A stretch of 64,000 nucleotides of DNA from Flavivirga aquimarina (GTDB lineage Bacteria > Bacteroidota > Bacteroidia > Flavobacteriales > Flavobacteriaceae). The stretch lies in NCBI RefSeq assembly GCF_030540835.1, contig NZ_JAUOEK010000084.1, forward strand, positions 1 to 64,000, read 5' to 3'. Made by a program: the position numbers and the translations under genes. Positions 43,983 to 53,189 of the stretch are shown here, piece after piece (the stretch's first letter is position 1; every line of letters starts with the position of its first letter). Below the pieces are notes generated by a model. That model searched no databases. It was not told the origin of the DNA and saw only the letters and a list, made by a program, of their open reading frames with translations.

Positions 43983-45077
43983 ATGAGCAACGATTTAAGT
44001 CAATATGCATACATCCCTTTAAAACAAAAATCTAATCGGGTATGGCGTACTTACGAAGGTGGTGCATTAATTGACAAATGGAAAATGGACACTTCCGAGG
44101 TTGACGGTAGCATGCCGGAAGAATGGATTATGTCTACAGTTACAGCAAGAGGGAAATGGAGACCAGAAGACGAAGGACTGTCATTAATAGAGACAACATC
44201 AGGGCTAAAACCTCTTAAGGAATTAATAGAGTCTGATAAAGCACTTTTCTTAGGGGAAAAGGTTGCCGAAAAATATGGAACTACAGGGGTTTTAATAAAA
44301 ATGTTAGATTCTAAAGAACGTTTAACCATACAAGTACATCCAGATAAGGAATATGCGAAATCTGTGCTTAAATCGAATTTTGGTAAAACAGAATCTTGGT
44401 ATGTATTGAATAACCGTGAAATCAATGGGGAAAAACCTGTGGTTTATATGGGCTTTAAAGAAGGTGTAACCCGAGAGCTTTGGAATCAGCATTTTAAAAA
44501 CCAAGATGTAGAAGGCATGCTAAATTGCCTTCATAAAATAGACGTAGAGCCTGGTGATGCATTTATGATTTATGGGGGTGTGCCACACGCCATTGGTAGT
44601 GGATGCTTTTTAATGGAAGTGCAAGAACCTACAGATTATACCATGAGAGTTGAAAGAGTAACTCCCGGAGGTCTCTCAATTTCAGATGAATTAATTCATC
44701 AAGGTGTTGGAGAAGAAATGATGTTAGAATGTTTTCATTATAACACATCCTCTTATGAAAAAGCCATAAAACAATGGAAAGTAGAACCAGAAATAATCGA
44801 TGACTCAGCTTCATATACATTAAAATCTATTTTCAATGAAAAACATACCGATTGTTTTGGGCTTGAAGAACTTGATTTAAATGGCACCTATACAATTAAA
44901 TCTAATGCGAGTTTTCGTGTAGCAGTGATATACTCAGGAGAAGGTACCATGATTTGTGAAGGCGAGACCTATACATATAAACAAGGCGATGAGATTTTTT
45001 TATCAGCTGCAATTAAAGAAATAACATTCAAGTCTAATTCTGCATCAAAAATATTACTGTGTTATCCACCTAAATGA
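43983..45077 (+). CDS. manA: Mannose-6-phosphate isomerase, class I
   Basis: The 364-residue protein has the class I pattern with zinc ligands in LTIQVHPDKEYA, EKPVVYMGFKEG and YGGVPHAIGSGCFLMEVQEPTDYTMR. It interconverts mannose-6-phosphate and fructose-6-phosphate. It follows the Nramp-fold gene by 4 bases. A short hairpin GATTTT-AGT-AAAATC (45076-45090) overlaps its stop codon. Confidence 0.92.
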   Translation: MSNDLSQYAYIPLKQKSNRVWRTYEGGALIDKWKMDTSEVDGSMPEEWIMSTVTARGKWRPEDEGLSLIETTSGLKPLKELIESDKALFLGEKVAEKYGTTGVLIKMLDSKERLTIQVHPDKEYAKSVLKSNFGKTESWYVLNNREINGEKPVVYMGFKEGVTRELWNQHFKNQDVEGMLNCLHKIDVEPGDAFMIYGGVPHAIGSGCFLMEVQEPTDYTMRVERVTPGGLSISDELIHQGVGEEMMLECFHYNTSSYEKAIKQWKVEPEIIDDSASYTLKSIFNEKHTDCFGLEELDLNGTYTIKSNASFRVAVIYSGEGTMICEGETYTYKQGDEIFLSAAIKEITFKSNSASKILLCYPPK

Positions 45078-45202
45078 TTTTAGTAAAATCTTACAAAAAG
45101 TGTTAAAAAAGCAGTACAATTATTTAGAAATTAATTGTAAAAATGAAAAGAATTTATTATCTGAAATGATATATTAGCATTTCAATTTTCAAAAACTAAA
45201 TT

Positions 45203-45460
45203 ATGACAGACAAATCAAATGCAAAAGCTTACTGGAAAGAGAATATAAGATATCTTTTTATTTTATTAGGAATATGGTTTCTAGTATCCTTTGGAGCAGG
45301 GATTATTTTTAAAGATGCCTTAAACACAATAAAAATTGGAGGTTTTAAATTAGGATTCTGGTTTGCTCAACAAGGGGCTATGTATGTGTTTGTCATTTTA
45401 ATATTTGTCTATGTTCGAATAATGAATAAGCTTGATAAAAAATATGGTTTTGATGTATAG
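45203..45460 (+). CDS. DUF4212 small subunit of a sodium/solute symporter
   Basis: The 85-residue protein has two membrane segments and the DUF4212 pattern: AYWKENIRYLFILLGIWFLVSFGAGIIF, GFKLGFWFAQQGAMYVFVILIFVYVRIMNKLD. It is always found next to a sodium:solute symporter of the acetate/pyruvate type and is thought to be its accessory subunit. Its end overlaps the start of the large subunit gene. Confidence 0.93.
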   Translation: MTDKSNAKAYWKENIRYLFILLGIWFLVSFGAGIIFKDALNTIKIGGFKLGFWFAQQGAMYVFVILIFVYVRIMNKLDKKYGFDV

Positions 45461-47228
45461 TTTAGTAGCTGAAGGAATTGGTGTTCAAAATTGGACATAT
45501 ATATTAGTAGGGATTACATTTGCACTATATATAGGAATAGCCATTTGGTCTAGAGCAGGTTCTACAAAAGAATTTTACGTAGCAGGTGGCGGTGTATCAC
45601 CATTAGCCAACGGTATGGCTACAGCAGCAGATTGGATGAGTGCTGCATCATTTATTTCCATGGCGGGAATCATTTCATTTGCTGGTTATGACGGAGCAGT
45701 ATATTTGATGGGGTGGACAGGTGGTTATGTGCTTTTGGCACTACTTTTAGCACCTTATTTACGTAAGTTTGGAAAATTCACAGTACCAGATTTTATAGGA
45801 GACCGATATTATTCTAAAACAGCCAGAATTGTTGCAGTACTCTGTGCCTTATTAGTATCGTTCACTTATGTTGCAGGACAAATGCGAGGTGTTGGTATTG
45901 TTTTCTCTCGTTTTTTAGAAGTTGATATTAATACAGGGGTTATTATAGGAATGCTTATTGTTTTATTTTATGCTGTTTTGGGAGGCATGAAAGGTATTAC
46001 CTATACACAAGTAGCACAATATTGTGTCTTAATCTTTGCCTTTATGGTACCTGCTGTCTTTATATCCATTCAAATGACAGGAAATCCAATTCCGCAATTA
46101 GGGTTTGGTAGTGAATTAGCAGATGGTTCCGGAACATATTTATTAGACAAACTGGACGGACTTAGCACCGAATTGGGCTTTGCTGAATATACTGAAGGTT
46201 CAAAGTCTTTAATAGATGTTTTTGCCATAACATTAGCATTAATGGTTGGTACAGCAGGTTTACCACATGTTATTGTGAGATTTTTTACGGTAAAACGTGT
46301 AAAAGATGCTAGAAAATCTGCAGGTATAGCATTATTGCTAATTGTAATATTATATACTACGGCACCAGCGGTGGCTGTATTTGCAAGAACCAATATGATC
46401 GAAACCGTTTCAAATAAAGCGTACTCAGATGTGCCGGAATGGTTTAAAAAATGGGAAGAAACAAATTTGATAAGTTTTTCAGATAAAAATTCAGATGGAA
46501 AAATTCAATACTTTTCAGGCGATGCTTTTTTGAAAGGAGAAGATGGTAAATTTGATTTTGAAAAACCAAACCCAAATACAGAGAATGAGCTTTATGTAGA
46601 CAGAGATATTATGGTATTGGCAAATCCGGAAATTGCGAAACTACCCGATTGGGTTATTGCTTTAGTTGCAGCAGGTGGGTTAGCAGCAGCATTATCTACA
46701 GCAGCAGGGTTGTTATTAGTGATTTCAGCTTCAGTTTCTCACGATTTAATTAAGAAAATTGTAAACCCTAAAATTTCAGAAAAAGGGGAATTAGTAGCAG
46801 CACGTTTGTCTGCAGTGGGGGCCGTATGTGTGGCAGGTTATTTTGGTATTAATCCACCAGGGTTTGTCGCAGCAACAGTAGCTTTGGCCTTTGGTCTGGC
46901 TGCGGCATCATTCTTCCCGGCCATTATTTTAGGCATTTTCTTTAAAAGAATGAATAAAGAAGGTGCTATTGCAGGCATGGTAGTAGGTATTGTTACAATG
47001 CTTTTATATATGGTGAAATTTAAACTAGGTTGGTTCGATGATGTTGTACCTGATAAAAGTGAATGGTGGTTTGGAATTTCCCCTGAAGGTTTTGGAACTA
47101 TAGCTATGGTGCTTAATTTTATTGTATCCATAGTCATTATGAAATTTACAGAAGCACCGCCTAAAGAAGTTCAAGAAATTGTAGAAAATATTAGAATACC
47201 AAGTGGGGCAGGGGAAGCAACACATTAA
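45444..47228 (+). CDS. Sodium:solute symporter, large subunit of the DUF4212-linked type
   Basis: About 13 membrane segments and the SSS signature (FYVAGGGVSPLANGMATAADWMSAASFISMAG; GGMKGITYTQVAQYCVLIFAF; GLPHVIVRFFTV) are visible. A periplasmic loop of about 90 residues between 330 and 400 is typical of this subgroup. With acs and the neighbouring cNMP/CBS gene, this suggests uptake of acetate or another short carboxylate. I use the ATG at 45444; a TTG at 45432 or an ATG at 45453 are possible starts. The next gene, acs, starts 125 bases later. Confidence 0.92.
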   Translation: MVLMYSLVAEGIGVQNWTYILVGITFALYIGIAIWSRAGSTKEFYVAGGGVSPLANGMATAADWMSAASFISMAGIISFAGYDGAVYLMGWTGGYVLLALLLAPYLRKFGKFTVPDFIGDRYYSKTARIVAVLCALLVSFTYVAGQMRGVGIVFSRFLEVDINTGVIIGMLIVLFYAVLGGMKGITYTQVAQYCVLIFAFMVPAVFISIQMTGNPIPQLGFGSELADGSGTYLLDKLDGLSTELGFAEYTEGSKSLIDVFAITLALMVGTAGLPHVIVRFFTVKRVKDARKSAGIALLLIVILYTTAPAVAVFARTNMIETVSNKAYSDVPEWFKKWEETNLISFSDKNSDGKIQYFSGDAFLKGEDGKFDFEKPNPNTENELYVDRDIMVLANPEIAKLPDWVIALVAAGGLAAALSTAAGLLLVISASVSHDLIKKIVNPKISEKGELVAARLSAVGAVCVAGYFGINPPGFVAATVALAFGLAAASFFPAIILGIFFKRMNKEGAIAGMVVGIVTMLLYMVKFKLGWFDDVVPDKSEWWFGISPEGFGTIAMVLNFIVSIVIMKFTEAPPKEVQEIVENIRIPSGAGEATH

Positions 47229-47353
47229 TTCGTGTAAAATTTAGTACTTCATATAGAATATAAATAAAGTGCTCGAGCACATTTTTAAAATAAGTGATTG
47301 AATATTACTTATTTTTTCTACTTTTATGCACCAAAAACACTAAATAAGATCAA

Positions 47354-49261
47354 ATGAGTAATTACCATATAAAACACTTAGAAGAATATTATCAAGTATA
47401 TAGAAAGTCTGTAAGAGAACCAGAGAATTTTTGGGAAGAAGTAGCCGAAGAGCATTTTATGTGGCAAAAAAAATGGGACCGTGTACTAAGTTGGGATTTT
47501 AGCAAACCCGAAGTAAAATGGTTTGAAGGTGCCCAACTAAACATTACAGAGAATTGTATTGATAGGCATTTAGCGACGCGAGGAGACAAAACAGCTATTT
47601 TATTTGAACCCAATAGTCCAGAAGAAGCCGCAGAACATATTACTTATAACCAATTACACGAGCGTGTTAATAAATTTGCCAATGTCTTAAAAAGTCAAGG
47701 CATTAAAAAAGGAGACCGAGTTTGTGTTTATTTACCCATGATACCAGAATTAGCAATTTCCGTTTTGGCTTGTGCTAGAATTGGTGCCATACACTCGGTA
47801 GTATTTGCAGGTTTTTCTGCCACAGCATTATCTACAAGAATAAACGATTCAGATTGTAAAATAGTAATAACCAGTGATGGTTCTTATAGAGGCGCAAAAA
47901 CTATAGACTTAAAAGGTATTGTAGATGAAGCTCTAGAAGATTGCCCATGTGTAGAAACGGTTCTTGTTGCAAAGCGAATTCATTCTGAAATAGCTATGAA
48001 AGAGGGTCGTGATAAATGGTTACAACCTTTATTGGATGAGGCTTCAATTGATTGTGCCGCAGAAGTTATGGATGCCGAAGACCCACTATTTATATTATAT
48101 ACTTCAGGTTCTACAGGGCAACCTAAAGGCATGGTGCACACCAATGGAGGCTATATGGTATATACGGCGTATACCTTTAAAAATGTATTTCAATATAGAG
48201 AAAATGATGTGTATTGGTGTACCGCAGATATAGGGTGGATTACCGGACACAGTTATATTGTTTACGGACCATTAGCCAACGGTGCTACCACTGTTATGTT
48301 TGAAGGTGTACCAAGTTACCCAGATTTTGGACGTTTTTGGGAAGTCGTGCAAAAACATAAAGTCAACCAATTCTATACTGCACCAACCGCCATACGTGCT
48401 TTAGCAAAACAAGGTTCAGAGCTTGTAGAGCAATACGATTTGTCCTCTCTTAAAGTTTTGGGCTCGGTAGGTGAACCCATAAACGAAGAAGCATGGCATT
48501 GGTATAACGATAATGTTGGTAAAAAGAATAGCCCGATTGTAGATACTTGGTGGCAAACAGAGACGGGAGGCATCATGATAAGTCCTATTCCGTTTGTAAC
48601 ACCTACCAAACCAACTTACGCCACCTTACCCTTTATAGGAATACAACCTGCCTTAATGGATGAAAACGGACAAGAATTAAAAGGCAATCAAGTAGATGGC
48701 AGACTGTGTGTAAAATTTCCATGGCCAAGTATGGCACGGACTATTTGGGGAAACCACCAACGGTATAAAGACACTTACTTTTCAGCTTTTGAAAACAAAT
48801 ATTTTACCGGGGATGGTGCATTAAGAGACGAAGTAGGTTATTATAGAATTACTGGACGTGTAGATGATGTTATTATAGTATCAGGACATAACTTAGGAAC
48901 AGCTCCTATAGAGGATGCCATTAACGAGCATCCGGCGGTAGCAGAATCTGCCATAGTTGGGTTCCCTCATGATGTAAAAGGCAACGCGTTATATGGTTAT
49001 GTTATTTTAAAAGATACAGGTGAAAGTAGAGATCAAACCAATTTACGTAAAGAAATTAACCAGATTATTACAGAGCATATTGGCCCTATAGCCAAGTTGG
49101 ATAAGATTCAATTTACAAGCGGATTACCAAAAACCCGATCAGGTAAAATCATGAGACGTATCTTAAGAAAGATAGCTTGTAAAGAAACAAGCAATTTAGG
49201 AGATACCAGCACCCTTTTAAATCCGGAAGTAGTACAAGATATTATGGATAATGTTTTGTGA
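47354..49261 (+). CDS. acs: Acetate-CoA ligase
   Basis: The 635-residue protein is a complete acetyl-CoA synthetase: FWEEVAEEHFMWQKKWDRVLSWDF at the start, the AMP-binding motif LYTSGSTGQPKG, WWQTETGG, YFTGDGALRDEVGYYRITGRVDDVIIVSGH and the C-terminal lysine in GLPKTRSGKIMRR, which is the acetylation site in homologues. It activates acetate to acetyl-CoA. It is downstream of the symporter pair and convergent with the exonuclease gene, which is only 12 bases away. Confidence 0.97.
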   Translation: MSNYHIKHLEEYYQVYRKSVREPENFWEEVAEEHFMWQKKWDRVLSWDFSKPEVKWFEGAQLNITENCIDRHLATRGDKTAILFEPNSPEEAAEHITYNQLHERVNKFANVLKSQGIKKGDRVCVYLPMIPELAISVLACARIGAIHSVVFAGFSATALSTRINDSDCKIVITSDGSYRGAKTIDLKGIVDEALEDCPCVETVLVAKRIHSEIAMKEGRDKWLQPLLDEASIDCAAEVMDAEDPLFILYTSGSTGQPKGMVHTNGGYMVYTAYTFKNVFQYRENDVYWCTADIGWITGHSYIVYGPLANGATTVMFEGVPSYPDFGRFWEVVQKHKVNQFYTAPTAIRALAKQGSELVEQYDLSSLKVLGSVGEPINEEAWHWYNDNVGKKNSPIVDTWWQTETGGIMISPIPFVTPTKPTYATLPFIGIQPALMDENGQELKGNQVDGRLCVKFPWPSMARTIWGNHQRYKDTYFSAFENKYFTGDGALRDEVGYYRITGRVDDVIIVSGHNLGTAPIEDAINEHPAVAESAIVGFPHDVKGNALYGYVILKDTGESRDQTNLRKEINQIITEHIGPIAKLDKIQFTSGLPKTRSGKIMRRILRKIACKETSNLGDTSTLLNPEVVQDIMDNVL

Positions 49262-49273
49262 TTTAAAGTACTA

Positions 49274-49936
49274 TTAACTTAGTAGGTAGTCCCATTGTAG
49301 TTTTTTTCGTTTATCTAATCGCGATAAAATTTTTAAAAACACGATGGCAGTTATTAGGGCATCGCCATTAGCTGTATGTCTATCTACTTTAGGGACATTG
49401 AGTTCTTTGCATAAATCATCTAAAGAGTAATGATCTTTTAAGTTCTCGCGATAAATAACATGTTTAGATTGGTTAAACAGATATCCTGTGTCGATAAATT
49501 TATTTTTTAGTTTACCTAGTCCATGTCTTAGCAGCATCTCGTTTATCATATTTTTATCAAAATTAGCATGATGTGCAATTAAAACAGCATTTTTTATGTA
49601 AGCCAAAAATATTTTAATAGCTTCGAGTTCAGTCACTTTTTGTAAAGAACCTTTTTTCATTAATCCGTGAATCTTAACGGTTTCTGGATTAAAAACCTCT
49701 TGCTCTAAATAAAGTTCTAAACTATTATTTACATGAATAGATTTGCCAACAAAAGTAACAGCTCCAATAGATAGAATTCTATCATTTTTTTTATCAAAAC
49801 CAGTAGTTTCGGTATCAAAAGCGACAAAACGAGTGTTTTCAATCAGGCTTTTTTCTACATTTTTAAAATGACTAATATAATCCATCCAAAAATTAGGATA
49901 GTCCTTTTTACTTTTACGGAACCATTTAAGAATCAT
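49274..49936 (-). CDS. DnaQ-like 3'-5' exonuclease, DEDDh type
   Basis: The motifs FVAFDTETTGFDKKNDRILSIGAV (Exo I with the DE pair), a middle helix with LIAHHANFDKNMINEML (Exo II) and HTANGDALITAIVF (Exo III with HxxxxxD) are complete. Proteins of this type next to cNMP/CBS/DUF294 genes in acetate loci are known in many bacteria; they are thought to act in nucleotide or signal handling. The start codon follows the stop of the DUF294 gene directly. Confidence 0.92.
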   Translation of the reverse strand: MILKWFRKSKKDYPNFWMDYISHFKNVEKSLIENTRFVAFDTETTGFDKKNDRILSIGAVTFVGKSIHVNNSLELYLEQEVFNPETVKIHGLMKKGSLQKVTELEAIKIFLAYIKNAVLIAHHANFDKNMINEMLLRHGLGKLKNKFIDTGYLFNQSKHVIYRENLKDHYSLDDLCKELNVPKVDRHTANGDALITAIVFLKILSRLDKRKKLQWDYLLS

Positions 49937-51853
49937 TTAGGCAAAGTTTTTTAAATCAAATCTAATTTTTAAAATTTCTTGAATTTCATGAATGGGTTTA
50001 AAGCAACGTCTTAGTTTAAGTTTTTCCTCTTTAGTCAAGGTTTTTAAATCAATAAATTTACCAGAATTGTTGCGTAATAAACCTTGTTTGGTTTTAAATT
50101 TAGATAACGCCTTAAAAGCATAAGAACACGATTCGTATAATTCTTTGTTGTTAGGTTCGAGTTCTGCTAATTTTTCAAAACGTTTATAAGTATTATTAAC
50201 GCCTTTTATTTGTTTACTTAAAATGAGTAATCTAGCTGCGTCAATAAGTGTCATTAATGCTCTACTTTTAATATTAAAAAGTTCTTTTTTATCACCATTT
50301 TGTTCTACTAGAAACTGTTTGAAAAAACCAAGAGGGGATGGGCTTTTTATGGCTTCGCGCCCTAAAAATTTGTAAAATAAATTCGTTTTTTCTAAGGTTG
50401 TAAAAATAGTATCTGTAAGATCATTAACTAATGATTCATTGCCATACACCAAGTTGTAATCAAAAAATATAGAAGACAATAAAACCGCTTTTTCATCCGG
50501 TTTTAAAATCCAATTTTTAAATTGAGTTTTCCATTCGGTTAAAGATTTACACCACTCTGGGTTATTTGCCATCATATCGGCTTCACAATATTCAAACCCA
50601 ATTTTATTTAAAGATGTAGTAACCAGTTTAGCCAGTTCTAAAAAATAAGCCTGAGTTTCTGCATAGCGGTTTTCCGGAACATCTTCAAATACCAAAGCGT
50701 TATCTTGATCGGTAAAAAGTAACTGCTCTTTGCGTCCTTGACTGCCCAGTGCTAACCAAGAAAAAGCCACAGGAGGTTCAGTGGGCATTTTTTTTAGAGC
50801 TAATTCTACAGCACGAATAATAACGGCATCATTAATTTGCGAAATTATATTTATAATGTGCGATAGCGGGATGTTTTGCTCAATATAACTTTTTAATAAT
50901 GAATTTCCCTTAAGTCTGGCTGCACGTAATTTTTTAGTTCGTTTTGCACGATTTATTTCCTTAAGTATAACTGTTGGACTATTACCCAAAGTTACCAAAA
51001 CATCATGATGGGTTAAAACTCCAATAAGTTTAGAGTTAACTGTACCATCTTTAGTAATGCATAGATGTCCAATACTGTGTTTAATCATTTGCAATTGCCC
51101 ATCAGCTATAGTTAACCCTTTTTTACTTGTCATTACAGGCGAACTCATAATATTAGTTACAGGTGTTTCAATAGGAAATAAACCTGTAGCTATTTTATTT
51201 TTAATATCACTATTGGTAATAATACCTACCGGTTTTTTTGTGTCATCAACGACCACAATACAACCAATTTTATGATCGCTCATTTTTTTAGCAGCTTTTT
51301 TTAAAGAGGATTCCATAGAACATGTAATGGGAGACCTAGTATAATTAGCTGTTTGAAAATTCGCCATATCTTGAGATTTATTCGGCAAATAATCACCAAA
51401 AATTTCACCAGCTTCTTCTGCTGTATAAGGATCGAAAGCATTAGACGCGAACGCGGTAATTAAATATTTATGAATTTGGGTATTATAATCTGTTACCGAT
51501 TGAAAAACAGTAATTGGTATACCATATACAATGGATTCTTCATTTGCAGTAGCAGTAAGCTTATAAGGTTCTTTGGTTATAAGCGGACGCAGCCCAAAAA
51601 CATCACCAATATCATGAATATTGGTAATCTCTTTAACATCATCGCTACTATAATATAGATTTATGGCACCATCTCGTACTATATAAAAATTGTCATGCTC
51701 GATGTCATCCTTTTTAAATATAGTATCCCCTTTTTCTAAATAAGTTATAGTAACCTCAGTGGCAATTTGTAACAAAGCTCTATGAGAAAGCATATTAAAA
51801 GGGGGATAGCCCTGTAAAAAATCAGCAATACGTTCGGCTATAGAGTTTTTCAT
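49937..51853 (-). CDS. cNMP-binding, CBS and DUF294 nucleotidyltransferase protein
   Basis: The 638-residue protein carries a cyclic nucleotide-binding domain (residues about 15-125: NMLSHRALLQIATEVTITYLEKGDTIFKK), two CBS domains (residues about 170-290: ARSPITCSMESSLKKAAKKMSDHKIGCIVVVDD), a DUF294 nucleotidyltransferase-like domain (residues about 330-470: LALGSQGRKEQLLFTDQDNALVFED) and a helical C-terminal domain. The motif GSQGR with TDQDNALV fits the GlnD-type active site. It very likely regulates the neighbouring acetate uptake and Acs by a reversible nucleotide-linked mechanism, an inference from the conserved gene neighbourhood. Confidence 0.93.
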   Translation of the reverse strand: MKNSIAERIADFLQGYPPFNMLSHRALLQIATEVTITYLEKGDTIFKKDDIEHDNFYIVRDGAINLYYSSDDVKEITNIHDIGDVFGLRPLITKEPYKLTATANEESIVYGIPITVFQSVTDYNTQIHKYLITAFASNAFDPYTAEEAGEIFGDYLPNKSQDMANFQTANYTRSPITCSMESSLKKAAKKMSDHKIGCIVVVDDTKKPVGIITNSDIKNKIATGLFPIETPVTNIMSSPVMTSKKGLTIADGQLQMIKHSIGHLCITKDGTVNSKLIGVLTHHDVLVTLGNSPTVILKEINRAKRTKKLRAARLKGNSLLKSYIEQNIPLSHIINIISQINDAVIIRAVELALKKMPTEPPVAFSWLALGSQGRKEQLLFTDQDNALVFEDVPENRYAETQAYFLELAKLVTTSLNKIGFEYCEADMMANNPEWCKSLTEWKTQFKNWILKPDEKAVLLSSIFFDYNLVYGNESLVNDLTDTIFTTLEKTNLFYKFLGREAIKSPSPLGFFKQFLVEQNGDKKELFNIKSRALMTLIDAARLLILSKQIKGVNNTYKRFEKLAELEPNNKELYESCSYAFKALSKFKTKQGLLRNNSGKFIDLKTLTKEEKLKLRRCFKPIHEIQEILKIRFDLKNFA

Positions 51854-51944
51854 AAAACATTTTTGTTTTGGAGCTTGTGGTTTATTTAAAATATAGGAAA
51901 CAAATTTAATAAATAAGCACCTATGAAGTTTTGATGTTCTATGA

Positions 51945-52643
51945 TTATTTTATTGTAGAATCACAAGGTTTTACACGAGATTGTATAATGGTTCTGGTTA
52001 TAGGGTCTGTAAATACTCCTTTGTATATTGGATGCTCTCCCACATTTGTAAAGAATTCAAATTCATTATTGTGCCTAGTATAATGAATAACTGCTTCACC
52101 ATTTTTGAAAAAAATAGAATCTTTACATACATCTACTTTTTTAAATGTTTCTAATATTCCTTCATTTAGAGCCTTTTCCATATCACCACCAGAACACCTT
52201 ATTTTCTCATAATGATCGTCCACCCATATCATGCAATCCTTTTCATAATATTTAACAATGAAGAATATTAACCCGCTTAAAAGTATTACGATACTTATCG
52301 AAGAGATTAATAATTTCACTTTTAACCTTTTGGTAATTCCATCACAACTCTTTCTTATTTCAAAATCTTTAAAACTTTTGAAACCCAAATAATTACTTAG
52401 TGCATCTAGTGTAAAGTCTTGAGGAATAATTTTATCTATTTTTTTAGTTATATACCCCTTGTAATACCTGTTAAAAGTCATTTCGGTTATATCGATATTT
52501 AGCGTATCAAGAAACTTAATATTTAGATAATTAGCTAGACCTGATGACTTTCCAGAATCTAATTTAGCTTTATCAAAGACTAATTCCATAAGCTCTTGAA
52601 TTAGTTCTTCTTTACTTGATTGTATTTCTCTACTTTTCTTCAT
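51945..52643 (-). CDS. Membrane protein of unknown function (232 aa)
   Basis: The N-terminal 100 residues are helical and charged, with the segment MTFNRYYKGYI and the pattern LDALSNYLGFKSFKDFE found in several uncharacterised flavobacterial proteins. One membrane segment lies at residues about 112-133. The C-terminal 100 residues contain cysteines (MIWVDDHYEKIRCSGGD; KVDVCKDSIFFK) and would be periplasmic. It might be a one-component signalling protein. It is single and is divergent from the structured leader at 52891. Confidence 0.7.
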   Translation of the reverse strand: MKKSREIQSSKEELIQELMELVFDKAKLDSGKSSGLANYLNIKFLDTLNIDITEMTFNRYYKGYITKKIDKIIPQDFTLDALSNYLGFKSFKDFEIRKSCDGITKRLKVKLLISSISIVILLSGLIFFIVKYYEKDCMIWVDDHYEKIRCSGGDMEKALNEGILETFKKVDVCKDSIFFKNGEAVIHYTRHNNEFEFFTNVGEHPIYKGVFTDPITRTIIQSRVKPCDSTIK

Positions 52644-52890
52644 AAAATTTAACTATCTGATTTTTAATTGTTTATAATTATGATAGGTAAATGTTAGATA
52701 GATGTTGGTATTATGTTATCTATAATTTTAAAAATCTAAACGTCTTTTGTGCTGTAATCAATTAATAGTCGTGTAAAGCTAACATGACTAATGTACAAAA
52801 TTGATTTACAATGAAATACATTATACAATTACAATAGCCAAATGGAAAGTAGCTAAAGTGGTTGTATAAGGTTTCAACTTTCCAAAAAAC

Positions 52891-52970
52891 GAGAAAGACG
52901 TCTTCTCTCTTTTAGCAAAATGCTAATGCAATAGAGCATCTGAGAAAAACTCAGACAGCCACACTATTGC
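52891..52970 (+). ncRNA. Structured leader with three tandem stem-loops
   Basis: Three hairpins follow each other: GAGAAAGAC/GTCTTCTCTC (52891-52909), TTAGCA-AAA-TGCTAA (52912-52926), and a nested one in which GCAATAG (52928-52934) and CTATTGC (52964-52970) enclose CTGAG-AAAAA-CTCAG (52940-52954). The 22 bases that follow lead to the ATG of a small lipoprotein. Such a dense set of stems upstream of a gene suggests a regulatory RNA or a small RNA in itself. I cannot name a family. Confidence 0.5.
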
Positions 52971-52991
52971 CAATTTTTAAAATTTATTAAA

Positions 52992-53150
52992 ATGAATAAA
53001 TTATATTTAATAATACTTATGGTTTTCCTCAATATGGCTTTATTTTCATGTTCGCCAGAGGTTATAGAAGAAAATAATCCAACAGAAACAAAAGAAGTTG
53101 CATGTTGTGGAGAAGATGATCATATTCCGCCGCCTCCACCAGAGAAGTAG
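52992..53150 (+). CDS. Small lipoprotein (52 aa)
   Basis: The sequence begins MNKLYLIILMVFLNMALFSC, a lipoprotein signal with Cys20, and then contains acidic residues, CCGEDDHIPPPPPEK and the stop. Its small size, proline run and cysteine pair suggest an exposed peptide. It lies between the structured leader and the sensor kinase gene (39-base gap), so it may be cotranscribed with the two-component system and may be its signal or accessory. No family is known to me. Confidence 0.75.
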   Translation: MNKLYLIILMVFLNMALFSCSPEVIEENNPTETKEVACCGEDDHIPPPPPEK

Positions 53151-53189
53151 GAAATTGATTAATTAAAAACTAATTAATACTTTAGAGGA

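Noticed and set aside
51945-52643. The 232-residue membrane protein as an anti-sigma factor
   Set aside because: The layout (helical N-terminus, one membrane segment, periplasmic part) would allow it, but no sigma factor gene is adjacent and no anti-sigma motif is recognisable.
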